From Moraxella catarrhalis (GTDB lineage: Bacteria > Pseudomonadota > Gammaproteobacteria > Pseudomonadales > Moraxellaceae): a stretch of DNA of 45,185 nucleotides. The translations under genes and the position numbers were made by a program. Under the pieces are notes generated by a model. The model was not told the DNA's origin and did not search any database. It saw nothing but the letters and a program-made list of their open reading frames with translations. Within the stretch, counting starts at the first letter, position 1, and the number at the start of each line of letters is the position of its first letter. Positions 10,644-19,508 of this stretch are shown piece after piece. Location: positions 1 through 45,185 of the forward strand of contig NZ_LXHE01000023.1 in NCBI RefSeq assembly GCF_001656295.1. Direction: 5' to 3'.

Positions 10644-10673
10644 CTTGCAATTTATTGCAGATGCCACCATAAA
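10644..10673 (+). promoter_or_regulatory. Candidate heat-shock (sigma-32-type) promoter of lon
   Basis: CTTGCAA at 10644-10650 and CACCATAAA at 10665-10673, separated by 14 bases, resemble the sigma-32 consensus (CTTGAAA, 11-16 bases, CCCATnT). The site is about 35 bp before the lon start. lon is a classic heat-shock gene, which supports the reading. TTGCAA/CATAAA could also be a weak sigma-70 promoter. Confidence 0.5.
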
Positions 10674-10708
10674 ACTGTCATCATTTTAACACATAAGGAA
10701 TGACAACA

Positions 10709-13156
10709 ATGACGATTTCAAAATCCGATTATTATGAAAACCCAGGGCAGCTGCCACTGTTAGCGGTGCGCGATGTGGTGGTTTACCCTTATATGCAAAT
10801 CGCTTTGTTTGTGGGTCGTGAGCAATCCATCAAAGCCATTGAGCTGGCTCAAGAAGCACACGATGGCGAGCTGATCGTCGTCTCCCAAAAAGACTCGCTT
10901 GCCGAAGAGATTAACATCAATAATCTGTATCAATTCGGTACTCGCTGCCGCATTGTCAGCACCATGCCGCATGATTCTGATGACAAATGCCTAAAGGTGC
11001 TGATCGAAGGTCTTGAGCGTGTACAAATCGGTCACATCCAAAATGCCAGTGATGATGCCGACGATAGCCTGATCGTGGAATTTACCGCTGCCGATGTTGA
11101 GCTAAATCTTAGCCAAGAAGAAGCCGATGCCCAAAAGTCAGTGCTGCTTGAGCTATTTAGTGACTATGCCGAAAGTGCACTGAGAAATTCGCGCGAGCTG
11201 ATCCGTGTTGCCAATGGCTTTGACAATTTGCTTGAGCTGATCTACTTTGTAGCGACGCGCACGCAGTTACCCCTTGACAAAAAGCAAGCCTTGCTTGAAT
11301 CAGGCGATGCCACTGAATACTTTAAGGCGCTGAGTGAATATTTCACCAACACCAAAACCGAGCGCAGCATCGAAAGCGAGCTACAAGACACCGTCCGCAA
11401 GCAGATGGAAAATAATCAGCGCGAATATTTCTTAAATGAAAAAATGAAAGCCATCAAATCAGAGCTGTCTGATTTAAATAACGGCGCTGAAGATGATGAT
11501 GTTGAGCTTGAAAATCGTCTAAAAGAAGCTGACTTGCCTGACGATGTCCGCAAAAAAGCCGAAAGCGAATTTAAAAAGCTCAAACAGATGCCTGCGTCTT
11601 CTTCTGAAGCGTCAGTGGTGCGCGGTTATGTTGAGTGGATTTTGGACACGCCTTGGAATAAAGCCAGTAAAGTCAGCATCAACCTTGACAAAGCCAAGCA
11701 GACATTGGATAAAGACCACTATGGCTTAGATGATGTCAAAGATCGCATCTTGGAGTATCTGGCGGTACAATCCCGCGTCAAACAAATCCGCGGTCCGATT
11801 CTATGCTTAGTAGGTCCTCCAGGTGTGGGTAAGACCTCTTTGGGCGAGAGCATTGCTCGTGCCACAGGTCGTAAGTTTGTGCGTATGGCGCTGGGCGGTG
11901 TGCGTGACGAAGCCGAAATTCGTGGTCATCGCCGCACTTATATCGGTGCGATGCCTGGCAAGATTGTGCAATCACTTGTCAAAGTCGAGGTCAAAAATCC
12001 GCTATTTTTGTTGGATGAAATTGACAAGATGGCGCAAGATTTTCGTGGTGATCCTGCCTCAGCCTTGCTTGAGGTTTTAGATCCTTCCCAAAATAAAGCG
12101 TTCAATGACCATTATTTGGATTTGGATTTGGATTTGTCGCAGGTGATGTTTATTTGTACCGCCAATAGTATGAATATCCCGCCTGCCCTGCTTGATCGCA
12201 TGGAAGTCATTCGCTTGCCTGGCTACACTGAAGATGAAAAAATGGCGATCGCCAATAATTATCTAACCCCAAAAGCTTTGGAACAAAACGGTCTAAAACC
12301 CAATGAGCTTAATATTACTGATGAGGCATTAACCAGTATTATCCGTCATTATACCAGAGAGGCAGGTGTACGAAACCTTGAGCGCGAGATTAATAAAATC
12401 AGCCGAAAAGCAGTTCGCACACAAATTGAAAAGTACGGCACTAAGCCTAAAAAAGGTGTGAAAATCGAGGGGCTGACCATTAATGATGAGAATATATCAG
12501 ACTTTTTGGGTGTCAAGCCATTTGACTATGGCTTAGCAGAAAAAGAACCTGAAATTGGTCGCATCACAGGTCTTGCGTGGACTTCTGTGGGTGGGGAGCT
12601 TTTGACCATCGAATCTGCGACGATGCAAGGTAAAGGTGAGCTTGTGTTTACAGGATCGCTTGGCGATGTCATGAAAGAGTCTATCCGAGCCGCGATGAGC
12701 GTCGTGCGTGCCAATGGCGAGCGATTTGGTATTGATTATGAGAAATTTAAAAATACCGATTTGCACATCCACATGCCCGAAGGTGCTACACCCAAAGACG
12801 GTCCATCGGCAGGTATCGCACTCACCACTGCCATCGTCTCTGCAATGACGGGTATTGCCATCCGCGCCGATATAGCAATGACTGGCGAGGTAACTTTGCG
12901 TGGTAAAGTCCTGCGCATCGGCGGGCTCAAAGAAAAGCTCTTGGCGGCGCATCGCGGCGGGATCAAGCATGTCTTAATACCCAAATCCAATGAGCGTGAT
13001 TTGATCGAGATTCCTGACAATGTCAAAGAAGGTCTTGTCATTCAGCCTGTTGAGACGATTGATGAGGTGTTAGCGGCGGCATTGGTTGAGCCAATTCGCC
13101 CACTCCCTCCACAAGCGGTCACTCACAAGACCAGTAGCGATACTGTACGCAGCTAA
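10709..13156 (+). CDS. lon: ATP-dependent endopeptidase Lon
   Basis: This cytoplasmic hexameric AAA+ protease degrades misfolded and regulatory proteins. In order it has the LonN substrate-binding domain (about 10-215), a coiled-coil linker, the AAA+ module with Walker A GPPGVGKTS (about 370) and Walker B LFLLDEID, and the C-terminal protease with the catalytic Ser in DGPSAGIAL and Lys in RGKVLRIGGLKEKLLAA. The total is about 815 residues, the normal length. Two ATGs are available; the one at 10700 touches the AAGGA site while 10709 is properly spaced, so I use 10709. It is preceded by a possible heat-shock promoter and followed by a clear terminator. Confidence 0.97.
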   Translation: MTISKSDYYENPGQLPLLAVRDVVVYPYMQIALFVGREQSIKAIELAQEAHDGELIVVSQKDSLAEEININNLYQFGTRCRIVSTMPHDSDDKCLKVLIEGLERVQIGHIQNASDDADDSLIVEFTAADVELNLSQEEADAQKSVLLELFSDYAESALRNSRELIRVANGFDNLLELIYFVATRTQLPLDKKQALLESGDATEYFKALSEYFTNTKTERSIESELQDTVRKQMENNQREYFLNEKMKAIKSELSDLNNGAEDDDVELENRLKEADLPDDVRKKAESEFKKLKQMPASSSEASVVRGYVEWILDTPWNKASKVSINLDKAKQTLDKDHYGLDDVKDRILEYLAVQSRVKQIRGPILCLVGPPGVGKTSLGESIARATGRKFVRMALGGVRDEAEIRGHRRTYIGAMPGKIVQSLVKVEVKNPLFLLDEIDKMAQDFRGDPASALLEVLDPSQNKAFNDHYLDLDLDLSQVMFICTANSMNIPPALLDRMEVIRLPGYTEDEKMAIANNYLTPKALEQNGLKPNELNITDEALTSIIRHYTREAGVRNLEREINKISRKAVRTQIEKYGTKPKKGVKIEGLTINDENISDFLGVKPFDYGLAEKEPEIGRITGLAWTSVGGELLTIESATMQGKGELVFTGSLGDVMKESIRAAMSVVRANGERFGIDYEKFKNTDLHIHMPEGATPKDGPSAGIALTTAIVSAMTGIAIRADIAMTGEVTLRGKVLRIGGLKEKLLAAHRGGIKHVLIPKSNERDLIEIPDNVKEGLVIQPVETIDEVLAAALVEPIRPLPPQAVTHKTSSDTVRS

Positions 13157-13161
13157 ACAAC

Positions 13162-13200
13162 AGCACACCTAGGCAGACATTGTCAGGTGTGCTTTTTATT
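13162..13200 (+). terminator. Rho-independent terminator after lon
   Basis: Nine-bp stem AGCACACCT / AGGTGTGCT with a T-rich run from 13194. It sits 6 bp after the lon stop and 19 bp before yciB. Confidence 0.85.
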
Positions 13201-13218
13201 TATGAAAAGATATGCATC

Positions 13219-13857
13219 ATGAAAGCCTTATTTGACTATATTCCACTCATCATATTTTTTGTTCTTTATAAAACGACCGAACCAACAGACAACACGCATC
13301 CGATTTTACAACTCATTGGATCAGCAGGTACGGATAATAACCACATTTTAGTGGCAACATTTGGGCTGATTGCCGCAACTGTAATTATATATGGGTATTT
13401 ATTCATCAGCCAAAGATTTCACCTAGAAAAGCAGCAGTGGTTTGTGTTACTGATGACGGTGGTTTTTGGTGGAATCACCTTAGCACTTAGCGACGCATTT
13501 TATATCATGCTAAAAGCAGTGTTAATTAATGGTGCATTTGCACTGGGGCTACTTATCTCCCCATTATTTAGTAAAGATAAAAGCCCTATCATCAAACGCT
13601 TGTTTGAGCCTGTATTTCACCTAACGCATCAAGGTTGGCAGTATCTTAATTTGGCTTGGGTGGGTATGTTTACTGTGATGGCAGGTTTACATACATTTTT
13701 TGCATTCATTTTTGCAGAGGGGAAATACTGGGGCGAATTTACCGCTTTTGGTGATATGATTGTCATGTTTATATTTTTGGGTGTGATGTTTTTTTGCCTA
13801 AGAAAAAATATCAAAAAAGACATTACCGAGAGTTCTAAACAATCACTTAATAAGTAA
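13219..13857 (+). CDS. yciB: Intracellular septation protein A family membrane protein (YciB/IspZ)
   Basis: An inner-membrane protein of 212 residues with five to six hydrophobic helices, linked in enterobacteria to cell-envelope synthesis and septation. Family marks are the start MKALFDYIPLIIFFVLYK, FGGITLALSDAFYIMLKA near the middle, and GWQYLNLAWVGMFTVMAGLH with WGEFTAFGDM near the end (the family consensus has a W...LN..W..FF pattern here). I start it at ATG 13219 because MKALFDY is the conserved family N-terminus; upstream codons overlap the lon terminator. The Lys/Ser-rich C-terminal tail is ordinary. It is convergent with exbD. Confidence 0.88.
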   Translation: MKALFDYIPLIIFFVLYKTTEPTDNTHPILQLIGSAGTDNNHILVATFGLIAATVIIYGYLFISQRFHLEKQQWFVLLMTVVFGGITLALSDAFYIMLKAVLINGAFALGLLISPLFSKDKSPIIKRLFEPVFHLTHQGWQYLNLAWVGMFTVMAGLHTFFAFIFAEGKYWGEFTAFGDMIVMFIFLGVMFFCLRKNIKKDITESSKQSLNK

Positions 13858-13863
13858 TAACCT

Positions 13864-13897
13864 AATAAAAAGCACTGTTTTAACAGTGCTTTTTATT
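13864..13897. terminator. Bidirectional terminator between yciB and exbD
   Basis: A perfect 16-bp palindromic arm pair (13864-13879 and 13882-13897, arm ending AGCACTGTT) with a 2-nt centre and A/T tracts at both outer ends. It serves convergent genes on both strands. Confidence 0.9.
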
Positions 13898-13920
13898 ATC
13901 TTTGATTTGATTAAATCCAT

Positions 13921-14322
13921 CTATTCGCTGACAAAAGCGATTTTGCCCAGTCCCGCTTTTGATGCCTCAGCCAAAACCTGTGCGACGGTGTCGTATTTAC
14001 CCTCTTTATCAGCACGCAAATTAATTTGAGGATTTTTGCCTGCATTAACCTGCTCGGTGAAACGCTGACTTAGCTCATCTAAGCTCAGTGCTTCACGGTC
14101 CCAATAAATCCCCCCTGCCTCATCAATGCTAATTTGTAAGACCTCAGGCGGTGCATCATTCACCGATGCCGAAGTTTTTGGTAAATCAAGCGGTACACTT
14201 GGGTTTAGCACCGTTGCTGTTACCAAAAAAATAATCATCAAAACCAACATGATGTCAATCAGCGGAATAAGGTTCATCTCATTCATGCCGCTATTGTCAT
14301 GATCACCCAACTCAAAAGCCAT
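13921..14322 (-). CDS. exbD: Biopolymer transport protein ExbD
   Basis: A 133-residue inner-membrane protein with a short cytoplasmic N-terminus, one transmembrane helix (about 20-40, LIDIMLVLMIIFLVTATVL) containing the essential Asp of the proton path, and a periplasmic domain. With ExbB it converts proton motive force into TonB movement. The start ATG at 14322 has AAGGAGGG upstream and lies 11 bp after exbB. It is the last gene of tonB-exbB-exbD, ending at the palindromic terminator at 13864-13897. Confidence 0.93.
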   Translation of the reverse strand: MAFELGDHDNSGMNEMNLIPLIDIMLVLMIIFLVTATVLNPSVPLDLPKTSASVNDAPPEVLQISIDEAGGIYWDREALSLDELSQRFTEQVNAGKNPQINLRADKEGKYDTVAQVLAEASKAGLGKIAFVSE

Positions 14323-14333
14323 CAGACCCTCCT

Positions 14334-14882
14334 TTATCGTACAATCTTAGACAGAATTTGATGGGCTGTATCAGTTGCCAGATGAATCGCTTGCTTGTTG
14401 ATGCGTGTGGCAATGTTATAAAAGATCACCGCAGGTATTGCAACCGCCAAACCCAAACCTGTCATAATCAATGCCTCGCCCACAGGCCCTGCCACTTGTG
14501 CCAAGCCTGCTTGACCTGTTGCACCGATGCTATGAAGGGCATGAAAAATCCCCCAAACCGTACCAAACAGCCCAATAAAAGGTGCGATGGAAGCTGTTGT
14601 ACCAAGAACGGGCAGACCTTTTTCAAGTTCATAACGATGATGAGCGATTTGTTGGAGCAGTGTTTGCTCTGTTGCCATCTTGCGTTGGTCAAATGGCAGA
14701 TCACCCAAGTTTTGGATATTGATTTGGGAGGTTAGCTCATCAACAATATTTGCTGTGCGACGCCGAGAGTTAATCACACGCATGATGCCCACAATCCAAG
14801 ATGCCATTGATAAAGCCAATAAGACAAAAAACAGTGTCTTACTCACCGCATCGGTATGCGACCAATAAAATCCAAAATCCAT
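14334..14882 (-). CDS. exbB: MotA/TolQ/ExbB proton channel family protein ExbB
   Basis: A 182-residue inner-membrane subunit of the TonB energising complex. Helix 1 lies at about 15-35. The family signature GLFGTVWGIFHALHSIG (about 109-125) and the last helix GLGLAVAIPAVIFYNI are clear, with the acidic residue of VGEALIMTG nearby. It lacks the long N-terminal extension seen in some ExbB proteins. The ATG at 14882 follows GAGGTGAA. It sits between tonB (105 bp upstream) and exbD (11 bp downstream) on the minus strand. Confidence 0.93.
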   Translation of the reverse strand: MDFGFYWSHTDAVSKTLFFVLLALSMASWIVGIMRVINSRRRTANIVDELTSQINIQNLGDLPFDQRKMATEQTLLQQIAHHRYELEKGLPVLGTTASIAPFIGLFGTVWGIFHALHSIGATGQAGLAQVAGPVGEALIMTGLGLAVAIPAVIFYNIATRINKQAIHLATDTAHQILSKIVR

Positions 14883-14987
14883 AAATTCACCTCAAATTTT
14901 CAAAACTCAATCAGATGACCAAATATTTGGGCAACTCAACTAAGTTGTCATAAGAATTATTGCTAAAAATCAGTTAAAACCACAAAA

Positions 14988-15989
14988 TTAGTTGGTACAA
15001 GACTCATCTTTTTGTAATTTTAGCGTAATCGGATAAATTGCAGTGCCAACACGCGTGATGTTACCCTCTCTAAACGGATGCAGGCGACCACGACCGATTT
15101 GACGGGTAATCTGTCGGTCTAATTTGGCATCGCCTGTTGAGCCATTTAAATTGACATTAGAGATTTTACCCTCAGCATCAACACGGAAACTCACTTGAAG
15201 CGTGGTGTCAATATCACTTCTTGCTGAACAAAAATTATTCACTCTGGGCTTGGTTTTCCAGCTGGCATTACTGATATTAATGCCGCCTTCCACAGTCTGA
15301 TTTTGGGCAGGCTGACCGCCCCCATGATTGCCTGCTTTTTTGGCAGCATTAGCAGCCGCTTGGGCAGCGGCGGCAGCTTGTCTTGCAGCAGCTGCTTGGG
15401 CTTCTTTTTGTGCTTGTTCTCGGGCTCTGCGTTCGTTGTCAAGTCGCTCCTGCTCACGCCTTGCGTTTTCTAAGCGTTCTTGTTCCCTGCGTTCATTTTC
15501 AAGGCGTTCTTGTTCAAGTCGCTCTTGTTCTTGAATTTTGGCCAATTGTTTTTGCTGGGCAACCCAAGCCTCTTGAAGTCTTTGTTGTTCTAAGATGGCT
15601 TCTACATCAATCTCGGGCTCAGGTTCAGGCTCGGGCAATGGCTCAGGCTCGGGTTCAGGAATCGGTTCAGGCTCAGGCAATGACTCAGGTTCAGGTGGCG
15701 GTTCAGAAATGGGTTCAGGCGGTTCAACAACCTCAGGGGTAGCAACCTCTGGCTCTACAACAGGCTCTGGTGTAACAACAGGTTCGCCTGGTGGTTCGGG
15801 CGACTCAAGGTCATTAAGTGCGATGGGTTCAGGCACTGGTTCTTTGATAAATTCAATCTCTAAAGGCGGTGTGACAGGTGGCGGTATGATTGGTTTTATG
15901 GTCATATTCGCCAATCCAAAACCTACCAATCCATGCAAAACAGCTGCGATAGAGATAGCCAACACTTTGATTTTTTTGGAATTATCCAC
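14988..15989 (-). CDS. tonB: TonB energy-transducing protein with a TolA-like central helix
   Basis: A 333-residue inner-membrane protein that spans the periplasm to power outer-membrane receptors. The N-terminal anchor is at about 8-28. It is followed by a Pro/Glu-rich rod (about 35-130, repeated EPEP-type units), then a charged helical stretch of repeated ERLENERREQ-like units and an Ala-rich run (about 135-220). The C-terminal TonB domain starts near GGINISNASWKTKP and contains VSFRVDAEGKISNV and LHPFREG. The central Glu/Arg and Ala-rich helix is more like TolA than ordinary TonB, so this is longer than E. coli TonB (239). The start is GTG 15989. A Fur-like site lies 57-74 bp upstream. It heads the operon with exbB and exbD. 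Confidence 0.88.
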   Translation of the reverse strand: MDNSKKIKVLAISIAAVLHGLVGFGLANMTIKPIIPPPVTPPLEIEFIKEPVPEPIALNDLESPEPPGEPVVTPEPVVEPEVATPEVVEPPEPISEPPPEPESLPEPEPIPEPEPEPLPEPEPEPEIDVEAILEQQRLQEAWVAQQKQLAKIQEQERLEQERLENERREQERLENARREQERLDNERRAREQAQKEAQAAAARQAAAAAQAAANAAKKAGNHGGGQPAQNQTVEGGINISNASWKTKPRVNNFCSARSDIDTTLQVSFRVDAEGKISNVNLNGSTGDAKLDRQITRQIGRGRLHPFREGNITRVGTAIYPITLKLQKDESCTN

Positions 15990-16045
15990 TTAAAACACCC
16001 ATAAACAACCAAATATGGTATATCTATTGACAAAAAATAAAAATA

Positions 16046-16063
16046 GTAACGATAACGATTATC
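16046..16063 (-). promoter_or_regulatory. Fur-box-like operator upstream of tonB
   Basis: Read on the minus strand this gives GATAATCGTTATCGTTAC, a good match to the Fur consensus of GATAAT-type repeats. It lies in the tonB upstream region, where iron-repressed control by Fur is common. Confidence 0.65.
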
Positions 16064-16321
16064 AGTTGGCATATTATGAACGATTTGGTTATAAATTGCA
16101 ATGCTTTAGTAAAATTTATTTCACCAAAATCAGCTGCCAACTGATCGAAAAAAGTTATATTATAACATTAATTATCAATCTGCCAACCTCTCTCAAAAAG
16201 TTTGCTTAAATTTTATGGCGCAGTATTTTTTCTTGACAATTTATATAACTTTGCTAAGATTTGAAAACTTGTTTATTATACAACTATTCTCAAATCCATA
16301 AAATTAGTTATAAGGATGACT
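16064..16321. other. Intergenic region between divergent tonB and the OppA-like gene
   Basis: About 260 bp of strongly A/T-rich DNA between divergent genes. It should hold the promoter of the OppA-like gene (a TTGACA-like hexamer, CTTGACAATTTATATAACT, lies near 16233-16251), but no other element is clear. A short open frame at 16015-16209 has no usable ribosome-binding site and reads as low-complexity sequence. Confidence 0.4.
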
Positions 16322-17932
16322 ATGAACTTAAAATTGACCATGCTGACTACCACTTTAGTGACAGCTTTAGGAATCAGCGCTTGTAGCTCCCCATCGCAGC
16401 CATCAGCATCACTGCCGCCCAATAAAGACACACTCATCATCGCCAATGGTGACGAACCTGCCACGCTAGACCCCCAAAAAAGCCAAGATACCACCAGCTC
16501 TGCCATCATTCGGCAGATGTTTGAAGGCTTGGTGATGACTGACGCCCAAGGCAAAATCATACCTGGTCTAGCCGAAAGTTGGGAGACGACGGATAATAAA
16601 GTTTGGACCTTTAAATTGCGCGATGCCAACTGGTCAAATGGTGATGCCATCAGCGCGCATGATGCCGTCTTTGCGCTTCAAAGATTGGTCGATCCTGCCA
16701 CTGCTACTTATTATTCCAGCTATTTGGTCGACGCCAAAGTTCACAATGCCGAAAAAGTCGTAACAGGCGATCTGCCTGTGGACGCTCTAGGCGTTAAGGC
16801 ATTGGACGATAAGACATTACAGATCACCTTAGATGAGCCTGTACCTTATTTGGTGGATATGTTGGCGCTGCCAGTTGCTTATCCTGTACCCAAAGCGGTC
16901 GTACAGGCACATGGGGACAGCTGGCTATCACTTGACAACATCGTGGTGAGCGGTGCTTATCGATTAAGCGACTGGGTGGTCAATAGCCATATTAATCTTG
17001 AGCGAAATCCTGCTTATTATGATAACGCCAATACAGCCATCGAAAAGGTGCAATTTTTACCGATCACATCAAGTGCTGGCATGAATCGCTACATGACTGG
17101 TGAGCTGGATATCAATGGCGTGCCGCCAGAAGTTATGGATAAGGTTCGCAAAGATTTGCCTAATGAGATGCATACCGCTCCCCGGCTTTGTACATACTAT
17201 CTAGAGCCGAATTTTAAGTCAGCACCATTTGATGATGCGCGCATACGCCAAGCGCTATCTATGAGTATTGAGCGTAAAACACTGACCGATATTCTAAAAC
17301 GCGATAACCCTGAAGCGTATCAGTTTACGCCCCTAGCCATTCAAGGCATCACTAAGATTAGCCCAGATTGGCAAGCACTTGACCAATCCACACGCTACGA
17401 ACAAGCGATCAGCTTACTCAAAGACGCAGGATACGATGCTAACAATCCACTGAAATTTGAATTTTTTTATAGCACCAGCGAAACAGCCAAGATGCTCGCC
17501 AGTGCGATTGATTCCATGTGGAGACAAAATTTAGGTGGTGCTGTCCAGGTGTCTTTGATCAACCAAGAATGGAAAACTTTTTTGGATACCAAAAACCAAG
17601 GGCAATATAATTTGGCATTTTCGGGCTGGTGTGCTGATTATAATGAGCCAAGCAGCTTTTTGAATATGCTAAAAACAGGCGGTAGCAGCAACACTGGCAA
17701 ATATAGCAGTCCGCAGTACGACGCCATTATGGCACAGACGCTGCAGCCAGGCATTGATGATGCCGCTCGCAGCCGCCTGTATCAAGAAGCCGAAACTTTG
17801 ATCGCCAAAGACACCGCGATCATTCCAATGTATTCAGCAATCAGTGTACGCTTGGTAAAACCCTATGTCAAAGGCTTTTCACATGACAATCCTATGGATG
17901 ATTATCATGTCAAAGACATGTCCTTTGAATGA
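16322..17932 (+). CDS. Oligopeptide ABC transporter substrate-binding lipoprotein, OppA-like
   Basis: A 536-residue family 5 extracellular solute-binding protein, expected to capture peptides in the periplasm. The signal ends in a lipobox (ALGISACSS, Cys about 21), so it is a lipoprotein. Typical SBP_bac_5 segments follow: NGDEPATLDPQKSQDT near 45, the LAESWETTDNKVWTFKLRDANWSNGDAISAHDAVFALQRLVDP region around 80-125, YLEPNFKSAPFDDARIRQALSMSIERKTL near 295-325, and the late FSGWCADYNEP. I choose ATG 16322 (AAGGA five bases upstream) over ATG 16316. No permease or ATPase genes are adjacent. It is convergent with nadB. Confidence 0.88.
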   Translation: MNLKLTMLTTTLVTALGISACSSPSQPSASLPPNKDTLIIANGDEPATLDPQKSQDTTSSAIIRQMFEGLVMTDAQGKIIPGLAESWETTDNKVWTFKLRDANWSNGDAISAHDAVFALQRLVDPATATYYSSYLVDAKVHNAEKVVTGDLPVDALGVKALDDKTLQITLDEPVPYLVDMLALPVAYPVPKAVVQAHGDSWLSLDNIVVSGAYRLSDWVVNSHINLERNPAYYDNANTAIEKVQFLPITSSAGMNRYMTGELDINGVPPEVMDKVRKDLPNEMHTAPRLCTYYLEPNFKSAPFDDARIRQALSMSIERKTLTDILKRDNPEAYQFTPLAIQGITKISPDWQALDQSTRYEQAISLLKDAGYDANNPLKFEFFYSTSETAKMLASAIDSMWRQNLGGAVQVSLINQEWKTFLDTKNQGQYNLAFSGWCADYNEPSSFLNMLKTGGSSNTGKYSSPQYDAIMAQTLQPGIDDAARSRLYQEAETLIAKDTAIIPMYSAISVRLVKPYVKGFSHDNPMDDYHVKDMSFE

Positions 17933-17948
17933 TATCTGATAAAAGTGC

Positions 17949-19508
17949 TTATCCAGCTTTTGGCAGGTGATTTGGCGTTATCAGATTCGGCTCATTTTCC
18001 ACCCAATAATGACAGCCAATGCTATGCGGGCGATCTAAGCTTGCTTTTGCGACCAAATAAGCGCACATGGTGAGATTGAGCTGCTCGATTTGGCTTTGAG
18101 TAGTAAGATTTTGGGTGGATAGATCAGCCAAAGCCCCCGCCAAAAGCTCGACAGTTTTTGCCACATCCTCTTGCCTGCGCATTACTCCAAGATGCTGCTG
18201 CATCAGCTGCTTAATCTGAGCGACATCCAATGGCATACTTGATGCCAGATTAACATTCTTTTGATGCGTTTGAACCGACCAATTAGGCAGTACATCACGA
18301 TTTGACCATTTCGCCAAAGGTTCTTGCAAAGATTTGGCAGCATTTTGACCCATTACCAAACATTCCAGCAATGAATTACTCGCCAACCGATTGGCACCAT
18401 GCAGCCCTGTATAGGCCATCTCACCCAAACAATACAAACCCACCACATCACTTCGCCCACTGACATCTGTCAAAACACCCCCACAAAAATAATGCTGTAC
18501 TGGCGTTACAGGAATTGGCTGCTTGGTTATATCCACGCCTTTAGCTAAGCACGATTGATAAATTTTTGGAAAATGCTGCTTGATGAATTCATCTGATTGA
18601 TGACTGATATCCAAAAATACGCCCTGAGCGGTACGCTGTGCCTCTTTGGTAATGCTTCTTGCGACAACATCTCTGGGTGCAAGCTCTAGACGCTCATCAT
18701 AATTTGACATAAAGCGTTCGCCTTGAGCATTAATGAGCCGCCCACCCTCGCCTCTAACTGCTTCTGATATCAGTGCTGTTTGAGCCATACCGTCATCAAA
18801 ACCTGTTGGGTGAAATTGAACAAATTCAGCATTCACAATGCGGCAACCTGCTCGGTACGCCATAGCAATACCATCACCAGTACAAACCTCTGGCGCTGTG
18901 GTATATTGATAAATCTGCCCTAAGCCACCAGTGGCAAGCACCACTTTATCGGCATCATATTTTTTGGGTTGTTGATTGATGAGACATACCACACCTTTAC
19001 AATGCACTTTTTTTGTCTTTGCATCAATCTCAGTCAAAATATCTGTAACAAAACACCGCTCAAGCACATGGATATTTGGGCGAGTTTGCATGTTTGCCCA
19101 AAGGCACGCCATGACTGATTGACCTGTATGATCAGCCACATGGCAAATACGGCGTCTATTGTGCCCACCTTCTTTGGTTAAGTGCAAACCTTCTTTCGTT
19201 GTACTAAAAGGTACTGCCAAAGAACTAAGCCAAGCAATCGCATCAGCACCTTGACGAATGATTTGCTCGGTTGTGTGGGGGTCGCACAGACCCGCACCTG
19301 CGATGAGCGTATCTGTCACATGCTCCTGAATGCTGTCAGTTGGTGCTATCACCGCAGCGATGCCACCTTGGGCAAAGCGGCTTGATGTATCAGCAATTTC
19401 ACCTTTGCACATTAACAAAACTTGGCAATCTTTTGGTAAAGATAACGCTACTGTTAAAGCCGCCAAACCGCTACCAACAATGATCACATCATAAGAATCT
19501 GGTTTCAT
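17949..19508 (-). CDS. nadB: L-aspartate oxidase
   Basis: A 519-residue FAD enzyme that oxidises L-aspartate to iminoaspartate, the first step of de novo NAD synthesis. It shows the FAD dinucleotide motif IVGSGLAALTVALSL (10-24), TSSRFAQGGIAAV (about 41-53, flavin/substrate contact), the active-site segment RGEGGRLINAQGERFM and the late HGANRLASNSLLECLVMGQ. Length is near the family norm. The start codon 19508 directly abuts the nadA stop, so translation is probably coupled. Runs as nadA-nadB on the minus strand. Confidence 0.95.
   Translation of the reverse strand: MKPDSYDVIIVGSGLAALTVALSLPKDCQVLLMCKGEIADTSSRFAQGGIAAVIAPTDSIQEHVTDTLIAGAGLCDPHTTEQIIRQGADAIAWLSSLAVPFSTTKEGLHLTKEGGHNRRRICHVADHTGQSVMACLWANMQTRPNIHVLERCFVTDILTEIDAKTKKVHCKGVVCLINQQPKKYDADKVVLATGGLGQIYQYTTAPEVCTGDGIAMAYRAGCRIVNAEFVQFHPTGFDDGMAQTALISEAVRGEGGRLINAQGERFMSNYDERLELAPRDVVARSITKEAQRTAQGVFLDISHQSDEFIKQHFPKIYQSCLAKGVDITKQPIPVTPVQHYFCGGVLTDVSGRSDVVGLYCLGEMAYTGLHGANRLASNSLLECLVMGQNAAKSLQEPLAKWSNRDVLPNWSVQTHQKNVNLASSMPLDVAQIKQLMQQHLGVMRRQEDVAKTVELLAGALADLSTQNLTTQSQIEQLNLTMCAYLVAKASLDRPHSIGCHYWVENEPNLITPNHLPKAG

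Noticed and set aside
15328-15742. Plus-strand frames rich in Ala/Ser/Arg
   Set aside because: Antisense of the repetitive helical part of tonB, no ribosome-binding site.
15595-15993. Plus-strand frame encoding a Gly/Ser-rich protein
   Set aside because: It is the antisense of the Pro/Glu-rich part of tonB; the simple composition is a mirror of those codons.
16015-16209. A 64-codon plus-strand frame between tonB and the OppA-like gene
   Set aside because: It covers the Fur-like site and promoter DNA, and shows no protein-like features.
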